64,000 nucleotides of DNA from Paenibacillus amylolyticus. Lineage in GTDB: Bacteria > Bacillota > Bacilli > Paenibacillales > Paenibacillaceae. Below the pieces are notes generated by a model that was not told where the DNA came from, did no database searches, and worked only from the letters and a program-made list of their open reading frames with translations. Positions 45,145 through 52,350 of the stretch are shown piece by piece. The first letter of the stretch is position 1, and each line of letters begins with the position of its first letter. Made by a program: the position numbers and the translations under genes. Location: the NCBI RefSeq assembly GCF_001570725.1, contig NZ_BCNV01000001.1:992001-1056000 (forward strand), read 5' to 3'.

Positions 45145-45174
45145 ATTATACCATTGCCTTTTCGGGCTTGTCAA
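45145..45174 (-). promoter_or_regulatory. Consensus sigma-A promoter on the minus strand
   Basis: TTGACA (45174-45169, 6/6) and TATAAT (45150-45145, 6/6), 18-bp spacer, with TG one base before the -10 (extended TGGTATAAT). It is the best promoter match I found in the window, and it faces away from helD into an interval without a gene. Confidence 0.8.
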
Positions 45175-45220
45175 ATGGGATTTTGAGGACACAATCCGGG
45201 GAAAGAGGGGCTATTAACAT

Positions 45221-47596
45221 ATGAGTACAGAGCAGCAGTGGAGTGAGGAACAACAACGGGTCAACACGGTGACCGATCAGATTGAGCGCAAGATCACAAC
45301 GTTAGAAGATGAAGTAGGTTCCTTCCGGGACGAAGTGGTTGGCATGAGAAAAGACTTCTGGGACGAAGTCACAATGAACTTTAGCGAAGCAGACGATGTT
45401 GGTGAAACTTCAACCAGCATGCGACAGCAGTCACAGGTATTGTCCGATCGGGAGCGAAGCCATCTGAATACAGCGGCAGCGTTGGACAAAATGAAACGAC
45501 TGCATCATTCACCGTATTTTGGCCGGATTGATTTCAAAGAAGATGGATATCCAAATGCAGAACGCATTTACCTTGGGATCGCATCGTTGCTGGATGAAAA
45601 AGAAGAATCCTTTCTGGTTTACGACTGGCGTGCGCCAATCTCCAACCTGTATTATGATGGGGCGCCGGGCCCGATCACGTATCATACGCCCAGTGGGGAG
45701 ATTAGCGGTGATATCGAGATGAAGCGGCAGTTTGTCATTCGGGACGGACGGATCCGCTTTATGTTCGACACGGGGGTTACGATTGGCGATGAGTTGTTGC
45801 AGGCCGTGCTCAGTCGAACTTCGGATGCACAGATGAAGAGTATTGTAGCGACCATTCAGAAGGAGCAGAACCGGATTATCCGGAATGACCGGACACGCAT
45901 GCTCATTGTGCAGGGCGCAGCCGGCAGTGGCAAAACATCCGCAGCGCTCCAGCGTGTGGCCTATCTTCTCTATAAATACCGCGAGCATCTGCAAGCGGAT
46001 CAGATGGTTCTATTTTCGCCGAACCCAATGTTCAACAGTTATGTTTCTACGGTACTGCCTGAGCTCGGGGAGGAAAACATGTTGCAAACGACCTTCCAGG
46101 AGTATCTGGAACGCCGTTTGGGTCGTGAGTATCAACTGGAAGATCCGTTTATTCAGCTCGAATATGTACTTACGGGCACGCAAGATCCCGATTACGATGT
46201 TCGCATGTCCAGCATTCGGTTCAAGTCATCCGAATCTTTCCTCAAGGTGATTACACGTTATAAGGAAAGCATGTTGTCAGGTGGCATGAAATTCAAGCCG
46301 GTTCGCTTCCAGGGCCGTGCGATTGTCACCTCGGAGGCTATGGCTGAGAAGTTCTACAGTTTCGAGTCGTCTGTGAAGCTGGTGAGCCGACTAGAGATGT
46401 TGCGGGACTGGATGCTGAAAGAACTGTCTGCCTTTGGTAAAGGTGAACTGGATGCGCCTTGGGTCGATCAACAGCTTGATCTGATGGAGCCAGAGGATCT
46501 GCAACGTGCCTATCAGCGCTTGAAACGCAAGCAAAAAGGAAAGACCCATACGTTTAATGACTTCGAGCAGGAAAGAGAAATTCTGGCGCGTATGGTGGTC
46601 AGTGACCGACTCAAACCATTGCGAAAATGGATCAAGTCCTTACGATTCGTTGATATAAGACAATTATATGCACATCTGTTCAACGATGAGGCTCAGATGG
46701 TACGACTGCTTGGTGATGAAGCGCTGCCTGCTCAATGGGATGAAATCTGTAAGATGACTTTACGCAGATTGAAGCTTCAGGAGTTGGCCTATGAAGATAT
46801 TACGCCGTACTTGTACCTGCGTGAGCTTATGCTTGGATTCCACATTAACTCCAACATTCGTCATGTTATTATTGATGAGGCACAGGATTATTCTGCATTT
46901 CAGCTAGCCTTTATGAAGAGATTGTTCCCACGGGCGAAAATAACAGCACTTGGTGACTTCAATCAGGCAATCTATGCCCACTCTTCCGTGCTTAGTGGAA
47001 CAGGACCCTTGACTAATCTGTACGGACCAGACAATACGGAAGTAATTGAGCTGACCAGAAGTTATCGATCTACCCGGGAGATCGTGGAGTTTACCCGTGG
47101 TATGGTGCCTGGAGGGGAAGAGATTATTCCATTTAACCGTAGCGGCGAGAAGCCTAAAGTGATCGTTTCTTCTGATTCGGAGCGTCATATGAATGTCATC
47201 ACGACAGACCTGAAGCATTTGATTGAGGAAGGGTACGAATCAGTTGCAGTTATCTGCAAGACCGCCGAAGAGAGCAGAGATGTACATGCTGCATTGAGCA
47301 AGGCACTGCCCACAGCACCGAAGTTAATCAAGAAAACGACGCTGGCTTTTGAGCAGGGTGTTCATGTCATCCCGGCGTATTTGGCCAAAGGTGTGGAGTT
47401 TGATGCTGTCCTGATCTATGACGGCTCTGCAGAGCAGTATGCCCAGGAGCATGAACGCAAGTTGTTCTACACGGCTTGTACGCGAGCGATGCATCTGCTT
47501 CACGTCTATTGTGTGGGCACACCGAGTCCGTTCATTACCGCCCAGTCTGAAGAATGGTATGACCTTGGCAAAGTGTCTGCTGCGCAAGTGGACTGA
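45221..47596 (+). CDS. helD: HelD-like RNA polymerase recycling ATPase (UvrD-type helicase)
   Basis: A 791-aa superfamily 1 protein, ATG 45221, ten bases after GAGGGG. The N-terminal arm (about 1-80) is coiled-coil and inserts into the RNA polymerase secondary channel in HelD. Walker A is GAAGSGKT (232-239), Walker B region HVIIDEAQDYSAFQ, and later motifs ALGDFNQAIY, ELTRSYRSTREI and YTACTRAMHLLHV. VYDWRAPISNLYYD is typical of HelD. It removes stalled RNA polymerase from DNA. Relatives in some Gram-positives confer rifampicin tolerance; nothing here shows that. Terminator at 47621. Confidence 0.92.
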   Translation: MSTEQQWSEEQQRVNTVTDQIERKITTLEDEVGSFRDEVVGMRKDFWDEVTMNFSEADDVGETSTSMRQQSQVLSDRERSHLNTAAALDKMKRLHHSPYFGRIDFKEDGYPNAERIYLGIASLLDEKEESFLVYDWRAPISNLYYDGAPGPITYHTPSGEISGDIEMKRQFVIRDGRIRFMFDTGVTIGDELLQAVLSRTSDAQMKSIVATIQKEQNRIIRNDRTRMLIVQGAAGSGKTSAALQRVAYLLYKYREHLQADQMVLFSPNPMFNSYVSTVLPELGEENMLQTTFQEYLERRLGREYQLEDPFIQLEYVLTGTQDPDYDVRMSSIRFKSSESFLKVITRYKESMLSGGMKFKPVRFQGRAIVTSEAMAEKFYSFESSVKLVSRLEMLRDWMLKELSAFGKGELDAPWVDQQLDLMEPEDLQRAYQRLKRKQKGKTHTFNDFEQEREILARMVVSDRLKPLRKWIKSLRFVDIRQLYAHLFNDEAQMVRLLGDEALPAQWDEICKMTLRRLKLQELAYEDITPYLYLRELMLGFHINSNIRHVIIDEAQDYSAFQLAFMKRLFPRAKITALGDFNQAIYAHSSVLSGTGPLTNLYGPDNTEVIELTRSYRSTREIVEFTRGMVPGGEEIIPFNRSGEKPKVIVSSDSERHMNVITTDLKHLIEEGYESVAVICKTAEESRDVHAALSKALPTAPKLIKKTTLAFEQGVHVIPAYLAKGVEFDAVLIYDGSAEQYAQEHERKLFYTACTRAMHLLHVYCVGTPSPFITAQSEEWYDLGKVSAAQVD

Positions 47597-47620
47597 CATA
47601 ACACGTTCATATGCATGAAG

Positions 47621-47653
47621 AAGGCTTCCGTTCACAGAAACGGGAGTCTTTCT
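47621..47653 (+). terminator. Terminator of helD
   Basis: AGGCTTCCGTT CACAG AAACGGGAGTCT with wobbles, then TTTCTG. The T run is moderate. Confidence 0.65.
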
Positions 47654-47832
47654 GTATATGATACATAGATCAGGAAGAAGCTAGCTTCGTGAGGAAGTAT
47701 ACGAGATGAGGTTCCAGCCAGGTATAGTTGATCGGATTGATTAAAAAACTTGACGTGAATTCGTAAGGATTGGGTTCAGTGGATAAATATGACTTCATAA
47801 TTTGTATTGAGACACAATGGATGTGATTTTTC

Positions 47833-47861
47833 TTTACACATGAGGTCCAGACTCATATAAT
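47833..47861 (+). promoter_or_regulatory. Sigma-A promoter of the adenine deaminase gene
   Basis: TTTACA (5/6) and TATAAT (6/6) with a 17-bp spacer, 48 bp before the start codon. ATGAG / CTCAT forms an inverted repeat in the spacer (47840-47856), a possible operator. The rest of the gap 47654-47832 shows nothing else I can support. Confidence 0.75.
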
Positions 47862-47909
47862 CGTAACAATATATTTTTTTTGGGATCGTTTATTAAAGGA
47901 GGCAACCAT

Positions 47910-49769
47910 ATGAATAAATCATCTTTTGAACGGCCGCTTATGGCCGATTGTGTACCGGATCTGGTCGCTACAGCCCGGGGAGATTTGCCAGCGACTTTGG
48001 TCATTCGGGGAGGTACGCTGGTGAACGTAATATCGGGTGAGATCTTGCCTGAGATGTCCATAGCTGTACAGGGAGCTCGAATCGCTTATGTCGGCAAAGA
48101 TGTAAGTCACACCATTGGAGAACATACCCGGATTATAGACGCAAACGGCAAGTATATCGCTCCTGGTTTGCTGGACGGACACTGCCATATCGAAAGTACA
48201 CAGATGAAAGTAACCGAGTTTGCGAGAGCGGTATTGCCTTCAGGCACGACCGGAGGTTTCTTCGACCCACATGAGATCTCCAACGTGCTTGGTCTCAAAG
48301 GACTGAGACTGATGCTGGATGAAGCACGAACCACACCGATGGCTGCGTATATGCAGGTGGCTTCCTGTGTGCCTTCCACTCATCCGGGACTGGAGACAAC
48401 GGGTGCCTATATAGGGCCAGAAGAGGTGGCTGAGGCTCTTTCCTGGGGGCCGGACATGATTGGCCTTGGGGAAGTGATGAACTTCCCAGGGGTCGTCTAC
48501 GGGGACGAGACGATGATCGGTGAGATACAGGCGACTCTGCGGGCAGGCAAAGTGGCAGACGGTCACTTTACCTGGGCAGCAGATGACTGGCGTCTGCCAG
48601 CTTACGCAGCGAGTGGCGTAACAGGGGATCATGAATGTGTGACCAAGGAAGATGTGGTCGAACGTCTGCGACTCGGGATGTACGCGAAGATGCGCCAAGG
48701 TTCGGCATGGCATGATGTAGCAGAGACGATCAAAGCCTGTACCGAGCTTGGACTGGACACACGCCGTATGATGCTGGTGACTGATGACCGAAGCTCTGAA
48801 TCGTTGCTCAAAGAAGGGCATATGGACTTTGTTGTTCGTCTGGCAATCTCCCAAGGTGTGAAGCCAGTCACGGCTTTCCAGATGGCAACCATTAACACGG
48901 CTGAGCGCTTTGGTGTTGCGCGCGACATCGGTGCGGTTATTCCCGGCAATATAGCTGACATTATTCTGCTGGACGGCCGTCTGGCGGATGTACGTGTGGG
49001 GATGACGATTGCTGCCGGGCAAGTTGTGGCCGAGAATGGGAAAATGACAGCGGCCTGGGATAGCTTCACATATCCTGAAGAAGCACTGAATACGGTGAAG
49101 TTGGAAGCTAATATTCAGGCAGAGGATCTGGAGCTGGCTGCACCGATTACAGAGGGTACGATTGGTGCCAAAATCATTCATGTTACAGAGAACCATGTGG
49201 ATACGAAGGAGAAACACCTGCCTGTCACGGTGCAAAACGGCAAGGTTGTGGTTTCAACTTCAGGGGAAGTTTGCAAAATCGCGGTATTGGAGCGTCACAA
49301 GCAAACCGGGAATCGAGCGGTTGCGCTTGTTGGAGGCATCGGATTCACATCGCCAGCGGCGATTGCGATGACGGTTGCTCATGACAGCCACAACCTTTTG
49401 ATTATCGGTAATGATGATGCTTTGATGGCCGAGGCTGGTAACCGTGTCATTCGCATGCAAGGTGGGGTAGCCGTGGTAACGGCTACAGGTGTAACTGAAT
49501 TCCCGCTGCGGATTGCAGGTTTGATGTCAACCGAGTCTTTCGAAGTGGTTGCAGCCCAATCAGCAGCAGTCAGTGAAGCTTTACAATCCGCAGGCTGTAC
49601 GTTGAATAATGCATTCATGACACTCTCCTTGTTGGCACTGGTTGTGATTCCGGAGCTGCGTTTGTCTGACAAGGGACTTGTGCGGATCTCTGCAGAAGGC
49701 ATTGAACTGGTGTCCCTTTTTGATGAAGTGGTGGACGGTACATCGGTAACTCCATCGGGTAATGAATGA
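47910..49769 (+). CDS. ade: Adenine deaminase
   Basis: Converts adenine to hypoxanthine and ammonia in purine salvage; 619 aa. ATG 47910 is chosen behind AAAGGAGG; the longer frame from 47880 lacks a ribosome site. Metal ligands His91 and His93 in LLDGHCHIEST and later SGVTGDHECVT and MMLVTDDRSS mark the amidohydrolase barrel of the Ade family. The C-terminal ~200 residues are the Ade-specific domain (LVGGIGFTSPAAIAMTVAHDSHN, GGVAVV). Length is slightly above the usual ~580. Single gene with own promoter and terminator. Confidence 0.94.
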   Translation: MNKSSFERPLMADCVPDLVATARGDLPATLVIRGGTLVNVISGEILPEMSIAVQGARIAYVGKDVSHTIGEHTRIIDANGKYIAPGLLDGHCHIESTQMKVTEFARAVLPSGTTGGFFDPHEISNVLGLKGLRLMLDEARTTPMAAYMQVASCVPSTHPGLETTGAYIGPEEVAEALSWGPDMIGLGEVMNFPGVVYGDETMIGEIQATLRAGKVADGHFTWAADDWRLPAYAASGVTGDHECVTKEDVVERLRLGMYAKMRQGSAWHDVAETIKACTELGLDTRRMMLVTDDRSSESLLKEGHMDFVVRLAISQGVKPVTAFQMATINTAERFGVARDIGAVIPGNIADIILLDGRLADVRVGMTIAAGQVVAENGKMTAAWDSFTYPEEALNTVKLEANIQAEDLELAAPITEGTIGAKIIHVTENHVDTKEKHLPVTVQNGKVVVSTSGEVCKIAVLERHKQTGNRAVALVGGIGFTSPAAIAMTVAHDSHNLLIIGNDDALMAEAGNRVIRMQGGVAVVTATGVTEFPLRIAGLMSTESFEVVAAQSAAVSEALQSAGCTLNNAFMTLSLLALVVIPELRLSDKGLVRISAEGIELVSLFDEVVDGTSVTPSGNE

Positions 49770-49816
49770 ACGGAAATGTCTATTAGAGCAAAAGCATCAT
49801 TAACTTAAGATACATG

Positions 49817-49843
49817 CAAAGCCGCCTTAGGGCGGTTTTTTTT
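49817..49843 (+). terminator. Terminator of ade
   Basis: AAAGCCGCC TTAG GGCGGTTTT, then a run of T. In the 320 bp up to the next gene I see a degenerate cre-like AGAAAACGCTTTCT (49856-49869) and an inverted repeat AACTATA/TATAGTT, neither firmly supported. Confidence 0.88.
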
Positions 49844-50163
49844 GTGCGTTTCTGGAGAAAACGCTTTCTAGGTCTTCTGGAGCTTGGTGCACATATGGCA
49901 ATAATGACTGAAGTCATGAAGAAAGTAGGGCGAATTTAGAAAATAGCTGATAATTGTGACTTTAGAACTATACATACAGAACTACGAATTCCCGAAATAT
50001 AGTTATATGATTCTTTCGTCGTAAGTCTTAGAGATGATATTGCATATAGAAGCAATCCAAATTCGTCGTACTGAAATAAGTCTCCATAAAATGAATATGA
50101 AACGACACAATTTCATCCGGATTTGCACGTCAGAGCTGATAACTTCAGAGGGAGTGTACAAAT

Positions 50164-51084
50164 ATGAAAAGCAAAAGGGGTTACCGTTTTATCTTATTAC
50201 TCAGTTGTTTGATCCTGTGTGCGAGCACAGCCTATACTTCGAAAGCCGTTGCCATTGGTTCTGTGGATAGTTATGAAACAATTCATGGGAACCTTGATGT
50301 GCCGGTAAGAGCGACGTGGGTGTGGGACACGACCCAAATTCGAAGTAATCCTCAAGAGGTATTGAATTTTGCGGCAACGAACAAGATTAATACGATCTAT
50401 CTGCAAATGAACCGGGATGTGAAAATTCCGGATTATAAAAGCTTTATCCGTCAGGCGAGAGCCAAGAATATTGCGGTTGACGTTATGGATGGAAGATCAG
50501 CTTGGGGGCTGACGGAAAGTCGGGAACAGATTGCTTCTTTCCTGGACTGGATCGAAGCGTATCAGGCAGAGGCTCTGCCTAATGAGAAATTTGCAGGTAT
50601 TCATCTGGATATTGAGCCACATGTGCATCCGCAATGGAAAATCAATCAGGCTAGTGTAATTACGCAGTGGCAAGGCAATGTGGAGTATATTGTTGGAAGA
50701 GCATCACGGATGAAGATGCCGGTAGCCGCTGATCTGCCTTTCTGGCTGGATAACTACAAAATTCCGGGTTCAACGATGGCAGTTAGCAGCTGGATGATCC
50801 GCAAATTTGACTCCATCACTATCATGGCATACCGCGATACAGCTGCTGCGATCTATAGTGTAGCGAAGGATGAGCTTGCGGAAGCGGCTCTGCTGGGCAA
50901 GACGATTTCCATAGCCGTGGAAACGAAGCAAAGTAAGGAAGGCGACTTCATTACTTTTTATGAAGAGGGATCTGCTTATATGGAAGCACAATTGAAATTG
51001 GTCGAAAAAATGGCTTCAGCCCATGCATCTTTTAACGGCTTCTCCGTGCATGAATACACTTCGTGGAAGACGTTGAAAAAGTGA
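50164..51084 (+). CDS. Secreted protein with TIM-barrel-like features, function unknown
   Basis: A 306-aa exported protein, ATG 50164 behind AGAGGGAG. Signal peptide about residues 1-30 (FILLLSCLILCASTAYTSKAVA). The mature part begins VRATWVWDTTQI and shows alternating strands and helices with acidic ends: NTIYLQMNRDVK, IAVDVMDGRSAW, FAGIHLDIEPHVHP, MPVAADLPFWLD, DSITIMAYRD. IHLDIEPH resembles the DxxDxE/DxE active-site strand of glycosidase-type barrels, so a glycan-active role is possible but not shown. No close family recognised. Confidence 0.75.
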   Translation: MKSKRGYRFILLLSCLILCASTAYTSKAVAIGSVDSYETIHGNLDVPVRATWVWDTTQIRSNPQEVLNFAATNKINTIYLQMNRDVKIPDYKSFIRQARAKNIAVDVMDGRSAWGLTESREQIASFLDWIEAYQAEALPNEKFAGIHLDIEPHVHPQWKINQASVITQWQGNVEYIVGRASRMKMPVAADLPFWLDNYKIPGSTMAVSSWMIRKFDSITIMAYRDTAAAIYSVAKDELAEAALLGKTISIAVETKQSKEGDFITFYEEGSAYMEAQLKLVEKMASAHASFNGFSVHEYTSWKTLKK

Positions 51085-51114
51085 GAAACTGAGAAACTTG
51101 TAAGCTTCAAAGCT

Positions 51115-51179
51115 TAATGCCGATAGCAGCCAATGAGATGATTTCTAACTGAGCCTATGTGGCTCAGATCAGAGCATTA
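51115..51179 (+). repeat. Nested hairpin after the secreted protein gene
   Basis: TAATGC (51115) pairs with GCATTA (51174) around CTGAGCC TATGT GGCTCAG (51149-51167). No T run follows. It may be a processing or weak terminator structure. Confidence 0.4.
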
Positions 51180-51215
51180 GCTCACTCGTTCGCAGGAAAG
51201 AAGATCAGAAGATAA

Positions 51216-51253
51216 AGAAGGTGCTTGCAGCTGATAAGCTGTGAGCACCTTCT
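51216..51253 (-). terminator. Terminator of the AraC regulator gene (possibly bidirectional)
   Basis: Stem AGAAGGTGCT / AGCACCTTCT with inner CAGCT / AGCTG, directly after the minus-strand stop codon. Confidence 0.7.
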
Positions 51254-51257
51254 TCTT

Positions 51258-52178
51258 CTATACCTGAACCAGGGCAGATTCCATGGCTACGTTCTCATAG
51301 AACATTTTGCGATACTGTGAAGGTGTTGTGGCTTTATGTTTTTTAAATGTAGTGATGAAGTAGCTTAGATGCTCAAAACCCACATCCATCGCGATATCGA
51401 CAATTTTGTGATCCGTATTCTCAAGCTGAACGCAGGCCTGTTGAACGCGGTAATAGTTAATATAATCTACAGGGGTTTTCTGCACCATCTGTTTGAAGAA
51501 ACGGCAGAAGTGTCCTTCACTCATATTGGCCTCATCGGCCAGTTCTTTCAGCTTCAATGGTTCGGGATAACGCTTGTGGATATAGCCGAGCACGGATTTT
51601 AGCCGCTCTACCTTGTCATGACTCCCTGTAGCCACAGTACCTTTGAGCGGAGCAGGTCTCATATGTTCGAACATTCGGGCAAATACAAGGTACAGGTATG
51701 CTTTCGTTGACATTTCACACGTTTCTGTTCCAGCAGCATGGTCCGCAAATATGCGTTTCAGGTGATCGAGAATTTCTTGTCCCCAATCCTCATCTGCCTT
51801 GATATGAAAAGGGGGAATCACGGTTTTGCGCACCAGTGGACCGATGAATTTCTCCTGTACCGTATCGAAAGTGCGGCTGCCGAGCAGCTCGGGATTAAAC
51901 ACAATAGAAGAGAATACACAGGGAACATCGCCCTTCAGATAGCCCGCATGAATCTCACCTCGATTGATGAAAATCGCTTCTCCAGCTTGAACCTCAACGG
52001 TGTTCATATCAATCTGAAAGACGGCACAGCCCTTGGTAACCATAGTGAACTCCATCTCATCATGCCAGTGGCAATCGAGAATGCTATCTCCATTAAGTTG
52101 CTGGATATCCGGGTACACACTGACTGGATACATGGCATTGCCGTGAATTCGGTCTTCCCGTAATCGTTCACGTTCCAT
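51258..52178 (-). CDS. AraC-family regulator with N-terminal cupin sensor
   Basis: A 306-aa regulator whose ATG (52178) lies seven bases after AAAGGAGG. The N-terminal half is a cupin-like sugar sensor (DCHWHDEMEFTMVTKGCAVFQI, VEVQAGEAIFINRGEIHAGY). The C-terminal ~100 residues are the AraC double helix-turn-helix (LKELADEANMSEGHFCRFFKQM; VGFEHLSYFITTFKKHKATTPSQYRKMF). It is divergent from the GH31 gene, which it most likely controls, in response to the sugars that enzyme handles. Direct repeats between the two genes are candidate binding sites. Confidence 0.92.
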   Translation of the reverse strand: MERERLREDRIHGNAMYPVSVYPDIQQLNGDSILDCHWHDEMEFTMVTKGCAVFQIDMNTVEVQAGEAIFINRGEIHAGYLKGDVPCVFSSIVFNPELLGSRTFDTVQEKFIGPLVRKTVIPPFHIKADEDWGQEILDHLKRIFADHAAGTETCEMSTKAYLYLVFARMFEHMRPAPLKGTVATGSHDKVERLKSVLGYIHKRYPEPLKLKELADEANMSEGHFCRFFKQMVQKTPVDYINYYRVQQACVQLENTDHKIVDIAMDVGFEHLSYFITTFKKHKATTPSQYRKMFYENVAMESALVQV

Positions 52179-52253
52179 ATCAACGCCTCCTTTTACTGCA
52201 TTATTAATGTAATCGTTTCCGAAGTTTGGTGCTGATGTTCAAGAATCGGATGG

Positions 52254-52315
52254 TTAATATCAAAATCGTGATATATTTGGTCAAAATAAGAGAAGAAATT
52301 CATTATTAATATCAA
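52254..52315. promoter_or_regulatory. Two exact TTAATATCAA direct repeats, 52 bp apart (candidate AraC-type operator)
   Basis: Copies at 52254-52263 and 52306-52315, about five helical turns apart, between the divergent AraC regulator and GH31 genes. Each lies near further AT-rich inverted pieces (ATATCA/TGATAT at 52257-52274). A cre-like TGTAATCGTTTCCG (12/14) is at 52209-52222. I could not place the GH31 promoter with confidence. Confidence 0.5.
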
Positions 52316-52350
52316 TATTATTATAGTATAACCGAAGGGGGAAAGAAAAC

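Noticed and set aside
47741..47766. Minus-strand hairpin followed by six T residues between helD and ade
   Set aside because: The stem is only six pairs with a bulge, and no minus-strand promoter or gene lies to its right.
50034..50270. A 78-codon plus-strand frame overlapping the start of the secreted protein gene
   Set aside because: It has no ribosome site and runs out of frame through the signal peptide region of a better supported gene.
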